Part shown: piece after piece, positions 24,031 through 32,524 of the stretch
Layout of the letters: each line of letters opens with the position of its first letter
Position numbering within the stretch: position 1 is the stretch's first letter
Assembly: GCA_013792135.1 (NCBI GenBank)
Contig: VMSP01000051.1
Span: 1-57,343, forward strand
Origin: Desulfocapsa sp.
GTDB taxonomy: Bacteria; Desulfobacterota; Desulfobulbia; Desulfobulbales; Desulfocapsaceae
Length of the DNA stretch: 57,343 nucleotides
Reading direction: 5' to 3'
Position numbers and translations under genes: made by a program
Notes under the pieces: generated by a model
Database searches by the model: none
Told to the model about the DNA's origin: nothing
The model's input: the letters and a program-made list of their open reading frames with translations, nothing else

Positions 24031-25335
24031 ATGTATCCTCATATATCTGAAAACATGCTGAAGAACGGACCGGAAAGGGAAGTTGTTATTTTGATGACTG
24101 ACATGATCCAGTATTCCCTAATTTCTTCTGGTATGACACCGGTGGAGATCAGGGATTTCCTGATCGACTACCATTGTAGGATAAATGATCTCATCTATCG
24201 CGAAGGGAGTCTGCCTCTTGAGATTGAACCTTCTGCCGGCGATGGCAGCCTGGTAATTTTTGACAAGCGTCCAGGAGAGGACTGTTCCGGGGTTTGCACT
24301 AGGGCTGTGGAGGTAGCGCTGAGAATGGCAGAGGCTATCACCGATGGCACCCTGGCCCCAACCCGTATGGGAATTTTTCTTGGGCATATAATTGAAGCAA
24401 AGCTTGGCACCAGAATGGCAAAATTCGGGGCAAGTTTTGCGGTCGCCAATCGGCTTGAGGAGCTTTGCGGCCATTTTGGTACACATCTACTGATGGATCG
24501 GGAAGTAGCCAGATATCAGAAAGGTTTTGAAACAAATCTGGTAAATATAGGCAAGATCAGCCTGACAAGTGTCCTTCATCCGATGAATATTTTTACCATC
24601 TATAGACCGGGAATCCAGAATTGTCCGGCAGAGGTCGATGAGGCGAAGCTACTGAAATTTATTCAGATGAAAAATGAGGCAATGGAGCATTTCAGTGGCA
24701 ATCTGCTGCTGGGTGTCAAACCGGATTTTCCGATGGTGCGTGAAAAACTGCTTGCGGCCCAGAAATACTTCACTGAGTTAGCCGGCAGAGAAGATGTCGG
24801 CATAGAGCGTATTCTCGAATATATACGGGAGACACCTTTTCCCGCGAGCGACTTTGACCAAAGAGGGATGAAGCTTTTGGAGAAGAAACGCGATTCTCTT
24901 GGTGAACGGTTATTCCATCTTTCTAAAGAGTTGCTGCGGGCGATGAACTCTGATTTTTATCATGTCTTGGTGGTGGATACCAACTGGGAAAGATATTTCA
25001 AGCTGGAGTGGTGTAATAAAGGTGACACCATAATCCAGATAGATAGTGTTCCTGACGGTATCTATTATCTTGATAGCGGTACGGCTGAAGTCTTCAATAG
25101 TAATGGAGAGCTGCTCTCCACCCTGGAGGCAGGCACGATATTTGGCGAGATGGCCTATTTCGGTAGAGAAAAAAAGCGTACTGCCTCCGTGCGGGCCAAA
25201 ACAGATACGGTTTTGAGAAAGATATCCACCGAGGATTTTGAAAAACTGCCTGTGATAATTAAAATTTTCAAACGAATTGCTATGGCACGTCGCCAGGAGA
25301 TTGTCGATCGAGAATCCCCAGCGACCGGAAGATAA
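24031..25335 (+). CDS. Class III adenylate/guanylate cyclase-like protein with C-terminal cyclic-nucleotide-binding domain
   Basis: The 434-residue soluble protein has an N-terminal class III nucleotidyl cyclase domain (about 15-195). Metal-binding aspartates are D24 (MTDMIQYS) and D71 (SAGDGSLVIF). The later GTRMAKFGASFAVANRLEEL segment (126-145) corresponds to the G-x-G...N-x-A-x-R-L region. A helical linker (about 200-320) leads to a CNB domain (about 325-405) with FGEMAYFGREKKRTASV, including the phosphate-binding Glu373 and Arg384. This pairing could let the enzyme sense its own product. The substrate (ATP or GTP) is not certain. No crp-type gene is seen nearby, although 31424-32500 encodes another CNB protein. 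Confidence 0.75.
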   Translation: MYPHISENMLKNGPEREVVILMTDMIQYSLISSGMTPVEIRDFLIDYHCRINDLIYREGSLPLEIEPSAGDGSLVIFDKRPGEDCSGVCTRAVEVALRMAEAITDGTLAPTRMGIFLGHIIEAKLGTRMAKFGASFAVANRLEELCGHFGTHLLMDREVARYQKGFETNLVNIGKISLTSVLHPMNIFTIYRPGIQNCPAEVDEAKLLKFIQMKNEAMEHFSGNLLLGVKPDFPMVREKLLAAQKYFTELAGREDVGIERILEYIRETPFPASDFDQRGMKLLEKKRDSLGERLFHLSKELLRAMNSDFYHVLVVDTNWERYFKLEWCNKGDTIIQIDSVPDGIYYLDSGTAEVFNSNGELLSTLEAGTIFGEMAYFGREKKRTASVRAKTDTVLRKISTEDFEKLPVIIKIFKRIAMARRQEIVDRESPATGR

Positions 25336-25480
25336 AGCAGCAGCCAGCTGATTGCCCAGGAGAGTGTGTCCATGATTTCAGGGCTTCTGTCTTGCGATCC
25401 ACCAAGGTGAGCCGGATCCCGGTTCATGGGAGTGAGATTCACCAAAATGATGAGTATCTTATCAAATAAAAATCTGCCGA

Positions 25481-25489
25481 GGGGGGGGG
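25481..25489 (+). repeat. Poly-G(9) tract forming the ribosome binding site of the acuI-like gene
   Basis: Nine consecutive G residues lie 6 bp before the TTG start at 25496 and supply the only Shine-Dalgarno-like sequence. Runs of this length are prone to slippage. Confidence 0.6.
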
Positions 25490-25495
25490 ATTTCT

Positions 25496-26485
25496 TTGGC
25501 TTTATATAGATGTTTTGTGGTGCGAGAGCAGAGTAAAGGTGAATTCGTCGGATCGGTTGAAGAGAAGGACACAGAGGAACTGCCACCAAGTGAACTCCTG
25601 ATCAGGGTCCATTATTCGTCGCTGAACTATAAGGATGCCCTCTCTGCCACGGGAAATCGTGGTGTCACAAGACGGTATCCTCATACCCCGGGGATTGATG
25701 CGGCCGGTGTGGTGGAGGAGTCCACTGTTGCCTCTTTCCATCCGGGAGATCAGGTTGTCGTCTCAGGATATGATCTGGGTATGAATCATCCTGGCGGCTT
25801 TGCAGAATATGTGCGGGTTCCTGCAGCATGGGCAGTGAGGCTTCCTGCAGGTCTGACGCTTAAACAGAGTATGATGCTGGGGACGGCCGGCTTTACGGCT
25901 GGTCGTTGTGTAGAGATGCTTGTGCGGCAGGGTTGTGTCCCTGGGGAAGGTGATATTCTTGTGACCGGAGCTACCGGTGGTGTTGGGTCGACCAGCGTGG
26001 CTATGCTTGCCAAGCTGGGTTTTGCAGTGACAGCCCTCACCGGAAAAATTGAGCCTGCGTTTCTTCTGGGGCTGGGAGCTCGTGAGGTCTTGGCCAGGGG
26101 AGAATTTGTTCGGTCTCGTAAAAAAATGCTCCTGCCGGAAAGATGGGCAGGGGTGGTGGATACCGTCGGTGGCGAATATCTTGAGACTGCTATCAAAGAG
26201 ACTCGTTATGATGGGGTTGTTACCAGTTGCGGCAATGCGGCCTCTGGTGACCTGGCTCTTACAGTCTATCCCTTTATTATCCGTGGAGTACGGTTGATTG
26301 GCATTGATTCCGCCAGGTGTTCCCTGGCCGTCCGAGAGCGAATCTGGCAGTTGTTAGCAATAGAGTATAGATTCAGTCAGCTTGATCATCTGGCGTCTGT
26401 GATTACCTTGGAACAACTTGATGGGGCGATCCAGCGTATGCTTGCTGGGAGTTTACGGGGACGGGTGGTTGTACAGTTGATATGA
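25496..26485 (+). CDS. acuI: YhdH/AcuI-type quinone-oxidoreductase-family NADPH dehydrogenase (acrylyl-CoA reductase-like)
   Basis: The 329-residue medium-chain dehydrogenase has YKDALSATGNRGVTRRYPHTPGID (about 42-65, the YhdH/AcuI signature). The nucleotide-binding TGATGGVGSTSVAML lies at about 158-172, and FIIRGVRLIGIDS (about 261-273) follows. The zinc ligands of alcohol dehydrogenases are missing, as in this subfamily. AcuI reduces acrylyl-CoA to propionyl-CoA. Family members also act on other enoyl substrates, so the substrate is inferred. Translation seems to start at TTG 25496. Its stop overlaps the kdsD start as ATGA. Confidence 0.8.
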   Translation: MALYRCFVVREQSKGEFVGSVEEKDTEELPPSELLIRVHYSSLNYKDALSATGNRGVTRRYPHTPGIDAAGVVEESTVASFHPGDQVVVSGYDLGMNHPGGFAEYVRVPAAWAVRLPAGLTLKQSMMLGTAGFTAGRCVEMLVRQGCVPGEGDILVTGATGGVGSTSVAMLAKLGFAVTALTGKIEPAFLLGLGAREVLARGEFVRSRKKMLLPERWAGVVDTVGGEYLETAIKETRYDGVVTSCGNAASGDLALTVYPFIIRGVRLIGIDSARCSLAVRERIWQLLAIEYRFSQLDHLASVITLEQLDGAIQRMLAGSLRGRVVVQLI

Positions 26486-27498
26486 GTCTTTATCACAAAA
26501 TGTTTGGAGTGGAGAAAAACGAGGTAATGTCGATACAGGAAGCACAGAAGGTTTTTTTAATCGAAGAACAAGGCCTTGCCGCTGTCCGCGAGCGGATTGG
26601 CGAGGAGTTTGAAAAGGCGGTTGATATGCTTTTTCATTGTCCCAGTCGTGTGGTTATTACTGGAATTGGGAAGTCTGGAATCATTGGACAGAAAATTGCT
26701 GCAACCCTGAACAGCACAGGTACGCCGTCGTTTTTTCTTCACCCGGTAGAGGCCATGCACGGTGACCTGGGTATGGTTATGCCCACTGACGTGGTGATTG
26801 CCATATCGTATTCTGGTGGAACCACTGAGTTGAATGGGCTCATGGGTAGTCTACAAAAGAGAGGGGTGGCGATTATTGCCATGACTGGCGGTCTGCATTC
26901 AATCCTTGCCGAGGCAGCGGATTTGATCCTTGATATCGGGGTGCCGATGGAGGCCTGTCCGTTGGGACTTGCCCCCACTGCCTCGACCACGGCAACCCTT
27001 GCCATGGGAGATGCCCTTGCTGTTGTGCTGTTGCAGAAGAAGCATTTTCTGGCTTCAGATTTTCGCAAGAATCATCCAGGCGGAAGCTTGGGAGAACGTT
27101 TGAAGGTGAGTGTGTGTGAGGTGATGCTTACGGGTGATGCCGTTCCCTGGGTGAATGGTGAAGCACCGGCTGCCAAGGCTATAGAGGTGCTGAATGAAAA
27201 GAATATCGGAGCGGTCTTGATCATGGGAGCAGGCGAGAAAATTCTGGGTATTGTCACTGATGGTGATGTACGCCGCAGCATCGTTGAGAATAAGGTACTT
27301 GCCTCTTTGCACGCGGTAGACATTATGACGCCAGATCCGGTGGCTATTGATGGTTCGATGCTTGCGGCCGATGCATTGAGTATCATGCAGAGGCATGAGA
27401 TTACAGTCTTGCCGATTGTGAAAAAGGGTGGAGGCCTTGCAGGGATTCTTCATCTTCATGACCTGTTGGGCAAGGGTGAATTTCGTTTTCTGGTCTGA
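26482..27498 (+). CDS. kdsD: Arabinose-5-phosphate isomerase (KdsD/KpsF)
   Basis: The 338-residue protein has a SIS domain (about 45-190) with GIGKSGIIGQK, SYSGGTTEL and HPGGSLG. A C-terminal pair of CBS domains follows (about 210-335). It converts ribulose-5-phosphate to arabinose-5-phosphate, the first step towards Kdo for lipopolysaccharide, in keeping with a Gram-negative envelope. The ATG at 26482 overlaps the previous stop by four bases. An internal ATG at 26527 preceded by GAGG is an alternative start, closer to typical family length (about 320-330). Confidence 0.93.
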   Translation: MSLYHKMFGVEKNEVMSIQEAQKVFLIEEQGLAAVRERIGEEFEKAVDMLFHCPSRVVITGIGKSGIIGQKIAATLNSTGTPSFFLHPVEAMHGDLGMVMPTDVVIAISYSGGTTELNGLMGSLQKRGVAIIAMTGGLHSILAEAADLILDIGVPMEACPLGLAPTASTTATLAMGDALAVVLLQKKHFLASDFRKNHPGGSLGERLKVSVCEVMLTGDAVPWVNGEAPAAKAIEVLNEKNIGAVLIMGAGEKILGIVTDGDVRRSIVENKVLASLHAVDIMTPDPVAIDGSMLAADALSIMQRHEITVLPIVKKGGGLAGILHLHDLLGKGEFRFLV

Positions 27499-27533
27499 TA
27501 GGCTGGAAACTTGAGTGCTATGGAGGGGTGAGA

Positions 27534-27749
27534 ATGTGTCAGATGAGTGTGGTTGTTGAAGATGAAGGAGTTGAAACCATGATCATGGAGAATGTGACCC
27601 ATCTGCAAGTGTCCGGGACGACCATTGAGGTGAGTGCTTTTTTTGAGGACCCTCGAGCGGTTGAAGGAGTCTTTATTCAGGCCATCGACTTCCTGGGAGG
27701 GAAGGTCATTCTTAAAAAAGTTCGAGCTGATTCGGAGATTTTACCCTGA
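27534..27749 (+). CDS. CooT-family small protein (predicted nickel-binding)
   Basis: From the ATG at 27534, preceded by GGAGGGGTGAGA, the protein has 71 residues starting MCQMSVVVEDEG. CooT-like proteins begin MC and use Cys2 with the N-terminus for nickel binding, followed by a compact beta domain as here (VTHLQVSGTTIEVSAFFEDP). Family assignment is by start motif, length and beta pattern. The next gene encodes a histidine-tailed protein, which strengthens a metal-handling role. No carbon monoxide dehydrogenase gene lies in this window. Confidence 0.7.
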   Translation: MCQMSVVVEDEGVETMIMENVTHLQVSGTTIEVSAFFEDPRAVEGVFIQAIDFLGGKVILKKVRADSEILP

Positions 27750-27904
27750 CAAGACTTCATGTGCTTATAATTAAATAAACAGGTTTGTTGTTGCTTCCGG
27801 GATCATAGGAACTGTACGGAAATAAAAGTAAAATTACTTTCTGTATTGTGTTTTGTTTTATGTTTGTAACAGAGATGAGAGAATTTACAACAGGGGAGAG
27901 TAAA

Positions 27905-28147
27905 ATGGAACAGATGGAAAAATTAAGGGTCTTGTTGCCGCATTGGATTGAACATAACCGGGGGCATGCTGAAGAATGCGGGAAATGGTCTGCTTTTGCC
28001 CATGACGCGGGAGAAGAGACAGTGGCTACTTATATCGAGAGCGCCATTGCGGCCATGAATCAGGCAAGTGAGTTTCTCGATAAGGCCTTGCTGGCGGCTG
28101 GCGGCAAGATGCCGGAGCATGAACACCATCATCACCACCATCATTAA
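27905..28147 (+). CDS. Small helical protein with natural C-terminal heptahistidine tail
   Basis: The ATG at 27905 (GGGGAGAG upstream) gives an 80-residue protein. Residues 1-65 look all-helical, with WIEHNRGHAEECGKWS (His, Glu and Cys that could bind metal) and a second helix AAMNQASEFLDKAL. The protein ends MPEHEHHHHHHH, coded by mixed CAT and CAC codons, so the tail is natural and not a cloning tag. It follows the CooT-like gene by 155 bp. Nickel or zinc binding or storage is inferred. I do not recognise a named family with certainty. Confidence 0.75.
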   Translation: MEQMEKLRVLLPHWIEHNRGHAEECGKWSAFAHDAGEETVATYIESAIAAMNQASEFLDKALLAAGGKMPEHEHHHHHHH

Positions 28148-28188
28148 TCAGGAAGATCTGTGTTGCCAGGGATGAACCTATTGTGCTC

Positions 28189-30906
28189 TTATTTGTGATA
28201 TGGTTCCCATTGATTCTTTTTCGGATCATAGAGATAGTTGACTTTCAGGAGCGTTGAGTCGTCGGATTCTTGCTCGAAGCACTGGAGCATAAATAACATT
28301 TTTCCACCTATTCTCTTAAGAAAGCTTGCTTGCGGTTTGGATAAGTTTTCAGGGAGCAGGGTAGGGGTGTCCTGGATGAAAAGGGCCTGAAAATTGTCGG
28401 TCAGATACAATATCTGTTCTGATATCAAACGATCTTCCTGGGCCTGATAGGCTGAGGAGAGTATTTTCTGGCCTGCAGTTATGGCGTTCTGCTCATTGGC
28501 GGAGTTTTCATTACTGAAAAAACGCCATTGTCTGGTGGCTGGGTCGTAGAGATAACTTGTCTGCAGGAGCACCGGCCGACTATTTCCCTGCTCAGAACAC
28601 TGGATTCTGTAGAGCATTTTGCGGCCTATTTTCTTAAGAAATGTGACGTGAGGATTTGATAAATTTTCAGCGTTCAAGGCTGGGTTGTTCTGGGTAAAAA
28701 GCTTTTGATAGTTGTCTGTCAGATATGAGATATGTTGGCTCTTCAGCAGATCTTCCTGCGCCTGAATGATAGAGAGTTTTGTCTCTTTGATAATTGTCTG
28801 GAACTCCTCTTCGCTGGCGAATGAGCTCATGTCTGTTGTTTCAATGATCGTCTGCAGTTTGTCGATTGCTGGGGAGAATTCATGGTTTTTCAAGTGGTTG
28901 GCAACGCTCTGCTGGTCTCTGATAATGGCGGCATGAAGCATGAGTCTTGAAATTTTCTGCTGGCTTTGCAGGGGATTGTCGCGACGCAGGAGTTCGCTAT
29001 TTTCTTCAAGGAGTTGAATAGCCTTTTCGTATGAACTGATAGCTTGATCCCATTGGGCATCGGTAAAAGCTTTTTTTCCCTGTTCCAAGGAGTTGAATAC
29101 CTTGCTGCGGACGATTATTTCCTGGAGGGAGGCGACTGTCTCGGCATCAGAAAAAGAGAACTTTTGTTCTATCTCGTGGGCTTGTTCGAAAGCAGTAAGG
29201 GCATTCGCCCAGTCTCCTTTAGAAAAATATTCATCGCCTGAGGCCATTAATTTGTTAAATTCGACCTGGCCGTTGAGCGATTGAATCCTTGAGATGTTGG
29301 CAGTTGGAATCTGTGGGTTTTTCCTGGCAAGATCCAGGGCTTTATCAAAGTATTTTTTTGCAGAATCTCCTTCTGTCCGAGCCAAAGCCTGCTCACCTGC
29401 CTGCAATGCAATGTTGAATTCGGAGGTTGTTATGTTTCTACGAATCTGGTCAAGGAGACTTTGATCGACCTTTGGTATTGCGGAAGCAAACTGCAATGCG
29501 TGCGTATACCCCGTCAGAGCAGCTTGCCAATTGGTATCAGCAAGCTGCTGATCAGCAAGCTTCATAGCTTGCTGCCATTCCGGTATGCTGTCTTCTTTGC
29601 TGAGTGCAGGGCCTTTGTTCTGGTTAATGGAGTCCTGAGCTTGTTTAATCTCTTCAGTGAGAAGTTTTTTCTCATCTTGCTTGATGAAAATAACTTTTGA
29701 GGTCAGCTCCAAGGCGTCGGTACATTTTTGTTCAGCCTCAGTAATTTTGCTTGCTTCCTGAAGCTCTTGACACTCTTTGAATATTGTTTGGGCATGTTCT
29801 AATTGAGTGCTCAAAAACAAGTAGCTAAAGCTCAAGATGAGCAGAAAACCCATACCGCCACAGCCAACGATGACTGGCCAGCGGGAACTGCTCTGTTTTC
29901 TTATTGATTGAACCGAAGAGCTTTTTTGGGGAGTGGGAGTAACCGGATTTTCATCGCGTTTTGAGGCAGTTTTTTTCTTGTCATTACCGGTATTCTTTTC
30001 AGTAACTTCTTCTACTGCCCAGTCGCCAAGCATCTCCAGAGAATATTGTGCCCGATTGATATCTTTATCTATCTCATAAAAATCCGGGACTAAATTCTTT
30101 ACTGCTTTATATCGCTGTAAGGCCTTTGCCGGATTTCCCTGGTGTTCAAAGGCCTCTCCTTCCTGGTGTTTTTGATGTGCTTCATTGAGATTTCGCTGCA
30201 TCTGGCTATCCAAATCGGCATTGGGCACTTGATGTTCCGTGGTATCGGAAGAGGGCTCCAGGGAAAGGTGCGGATGCGGAGATTTTTCTGCTGCGATTTC
30301 AGAAGAGGAATTTTCTCTTTGTTCGAATACTTCAACGTCGTCAACTTCTGCTATCTCATTGCTTGGAAAAAGGATATCATCAACAATATCCATTTCCAGC
30401 GCCCTTTCAGCGGGGGCTGTTTGCTCCTCTTGGACTAATAATGGGCTTGACGAGAGTTGATGGATGGTATCCAAGGGTAGTCTGTTTTTATTCTCCTGGT
30501 ACCAGATTGCCGCGTTTTCATTGAAAGCATTATTGGTTGAGTAGATCTCGCCGCAAAGCATGTGGCCAATATGGATGATCAGCTCAGAAAGAGATTGGTT
30601 GTTTTCCCAAAAATCCCCTATGCATATGGCCGCCTGATCAAAGTCAGGGTGGAAAACTGGAGTATCTGGTTTACAGTTTGGTGGGAAATGGGGGAATCCA
30701 AAAGGAAGGGTGAGAATGACGACATGGTCCGTACATTCTCGGACCTCGCCATTATCTTCTTTGCAAAGACCTTGTAGATGATAGGTTATACGATATTGTT
30801 CAGGAGGAGTTCCGGCAATGGGTGTTACTCGAATCTGTTGATGTTGGGAAAATCTGACATTGATTTCCTGAAAAATGGCTTCCAACTGTTCAGAAAGGAT
30901 GGTCAT
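28189..30906 (-). CDS. Membrane protein with N-terminal E2 (UBC)-like domain, TPR-like repeats and duplicated C-terminal module
   Basis: The 905-residue protein opens with a UBC/E2-like fold (about 1-140). LPFGFPHFPP (68-77) corresponds to the E2 LPxxYPFxPP strand. FHPDFD (85-90) corresponds to the HPN motif with D for N, and AICIGDFW (93-100) places Cys95 where the catalytic cysteine lies. Helical SELIIHIGHMLCGEIYSTNN follows like the E2 C-terminal helices. An acidic linker, a TPR-like pair (about 235-295) and one transmembrane segment (about 343-367) come next. A long TPR/helical part is probably extracytoplasmic. Two similar 72-residue modules end the protein (728-799 and 834-905), each with YLTDN at the start and YLYDP near the end. 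No E1, JAB peptidase or ubiquitin-like gene is adjacent. The E2 call rests on motif order and is not proven activity. Confidence 0.7.
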   Translation of the reverse strand: MTILSEQLEAIFQEINVRFSQHQQIRVTPIAGTPPEQYRITYHLQGLCKEDNGEVRECTDHVVILTLPFGFPHFPPNCKPDTPVFHPDFDQAAICIGDFWENNQSLSELIIHIGHMLCGEIYSTNNAFNENAAIWYQENKNRLPLDTIHQLSSSPLLVQEEQTAPAERALEMDIVDDILFPSNEIAEVDDVEVFEQRENSSSEIAAEKSPHPHLSLEPSSDTTEHQVPNADLDSQMQRNLNEAHQKHQEGEAFEHQGNPAKALQRYKAVKNLVPDFYEIDKDINRAQYSLEMLGDWAVEEVTEKNTGNDKKKTASKRDENPVTPTPQKSSSVQSIRKQSSSRWPVIVGCGGMGFLLILSFSYLFLSTQLEHAQTIFKECQELQEASKITEAEQKCTDALELTSKVIFIKQDEKKLLTEEIKQAQDSINQNKGPALSKEDSIPEWQQAMKLADQQLADTNWQAALTGYTHALQFASAIPKVDQSLLDQIRRNITTSEFNIALQAGEQALARTEGDSAKKYFDKALDLARKNPQIPTANISRIQSLNGQVEFNKLMASGDEYFSKGDWANALTAFEQAHEIEQKFSFSDAETVASLQEIIVRSKVFNSLEQGKKAFTDAQWDQAISSYEKAIQLLEENSELLRRDNPLQSQQKISRLMLHAAIIRDQQSVANHLKNHEFSPAIDKLQTIIETTDMSSFASEEEFQTIIKETKLSIIQAQEDLLKSQHISYLTDNYQKLFTQNNPALNAENLSNPHVTFLKKIGRKMLYRIQCSEQGNSRPVLLQTSYLYDPATRQWRFFSNENSANEQNAITAGQKILSSAYQAQEDRLISEQILYLTDNFQALFIQDTPTLLPENLSKPQASFLKRIGGKMLFMLQCFEQESDDSTLLKVNYLYDPKKNQWEPYHK

Positions 30907-31411
30907 GAAGGTTCACGTGGTGGCTTATGTTGAATGATAGTGCCTTGTACTCTTGCTTATTAAGGATGACACTTGGAGAATGAGTCTTTCGTCATATCAG
31001 TTAGATGTGATATCAAACTCTAAACCGTTGTCTCAAAGTAATGTTCATCTGGGTGGTAAAAACGGCATAAGAAATCGTAACTTTAATACTTTAATAGTCA
31101 GGAATAGAATTGCTTTTTAATGGCCCCAGATGTGTATGATTTCATAATTAGTTCGATAAGTTCAGACAGTTGACGAAAATATTAGTATGAATGTATCAGG
31201 TTTTTCTAAGAAGAGGAATTTATTTATTTCTTGTAAGAGAAATATAAGTTCTCGTTTGTGGCTCTCTTTTAAAGGAATTCTTTGGTGAAGACAGAAATAG
31301 GTATTGATTTTCTTGAAAAAATCTTTGCAGGAAGTGTAAAGAGGGGATATCAATTAGAATAGTTGAACAATAAGAGTCGACTTAACATAAAAAATCAATT
31401 TAACTCCTTAA
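30907..31411. other. AT-rich divergent intergenic region
   Basis: About 500 bp without a convincing gene lie between two divergent genes. A 63-codon frame on the minus strand (31162-31353) has no ribosome binding site or recognisable content. It should hold both promoters, but none stands out. Confidence 0.5.
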
Positions 31412-31423
31412 TTGACGCAGAGT

Positions 31424-32500
31424 ATGAAATCTTTTCAGGTCATTTTTAAAATTATTGAAGGCAACCACTGTCCATTATATAAGGTTGGCGAGAAGTTGAT
31501 TTTGTCGGACAAGGCACTTTCCTGTCCGGGGAATAAGGCAACCTGTTTGATTTTGGTACGGGAAATGACCCAGTTGTTGTTCAAACTCCTTGCGGCAAAG
31601 GATGATCATCTGGTGGCTGAAAAATCGATATTCAGCTGCAGTGGTTGTACTGGTCTTATTAAATTTATTCCGGTCTCAATTCCTGAGAATCTGGCGCCAG
31701 GAACTGCTCCTGTCCTGAGGGCCAGGGAACAAGAACTTCTTGCGAAGATTCAGTCGTTTCCCTTGATCCAGATAATTCCTGATGATGAATTAAAGAATTT
31801 TATTGGACGGTGTCAACTGGAGCTTATTCGTGAAGGGACTCTTCTGATCCATAAAGGGGAACTAAATTCCTCTCTTTACCTTATCATCTCAGGGCAAGTG
31901 CTTGTGATTGATGGACCTGTTGTGATCACGACTTTGGGGGCTGGTGAGATTTGTGGAGAGATGAGTTATCTGGGAGGGGATGTGGCTGGGGCCTCGGTCC
32001 GGGCCTTGTGCGATACAGAGGTGCTTGCTGTTTCCAGTGATGATTTCAATCTTCTTCTTGATAAGCTGCCTGCTGTTCAGATTTTTATGGCCCGCTTATT
32101 GGCGCAGCGGCTGACTCGGGTGAACAGGGCCAGGGCTGAAGATTTTGCCTCATGTATGCAGGGTAAATTGCAGGATATGGCCCCCGCAGAACTGTTTCAG
32201 ATTTTTCATATGAACAGTAAAACAGGAGTTCTTGCCCTGAATCTTCCTCGCGGGCCGGGAAAGATTTCGTTCCGGGAAGGGTGTATCATTAATGCCCATT
32301 ATCAGGGACAAGAGAATGAAGAGGCAATCTTCGCCATGCTGGCTGAACATGAAGGAACTTATAGGTTTACCCTTGGGCTTTCTCCACAAGAGATGAAGGC
32401 GGCAGAAGTTGGTGATTTTATGAAACTTCTTATGGAAGGAGTTAAGCGGGTGGATGACGCGCAGGAGGGAAGACAGGAGAGAGCTGCAAAAAATTTCTAG
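31424..32500 (+). CDS. Cyclic-nucleotide-binding-like domain plus DUF4388 (PATAN) protein
   Basis: From the ATG at 31424 the protein has 358 residues. The first 95 residues form a cysteine-containing domain (CPLYKVGEKL, SCPG, then CSGC), similar in layout to small TIGR04076-like proteins. A CNB beta-roll follows (about 115-235) with ISGQVLVIDGP and CGEMSYLGGDVAGASVRA. The arginine that normally grips the cyclic phosphate is replaced (GAS instead of RAS), so it may not bind cAMP. The C-terminal part (about 250-345, DMAPAELFQIFHMNSKTGVL...) matches DUF4388/PATAN signalling domains. The frame also opens at TTG 31412. The gene resembles the C-terminal half of 24031-25335 in its CNB part and is probably a signalling protein. 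Confidence 0.7.
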   Translation: MKSFQVIFKIIEGNHCPLYKVGEKLILSDKALSCPGNKATCLILVREMTQLLFKLLAAKDDHLVAEKSIFSCSGCTGLIKFIPVSIPENLAPGTAPVLRAREQELLAKIQSFPLIQIIPDDELKNFIGRCQLELIREGTLLIHKGELNSSLYLIISGQVLVIDGPVVITTLGAGEICGEMSYLGGDVAGASVRALCDTEVLAVSSDDFNLLLDKLPAVQIFMARLLAQRLTRVNRARAEDFASCMQGKLQDMAPAELFQIFHMNSKTGVLALNLPRGPGKISFREGCIINAHYQGQENEEAIFAMLAEHEGTYRFTLGLSPQEMKAAEVGDFMKLLMEGVKRVDDAQEGRQERAAKNF

Positions 32501-32524
32501 CTCTTCGCAGAGTTTTGACTGGAA

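Noticed and set aside
31162-31353. 63-codon minus-strand frame in the divergent gap
   Set aside because: No ribosome binding site, AT-driven composition and no known motif.
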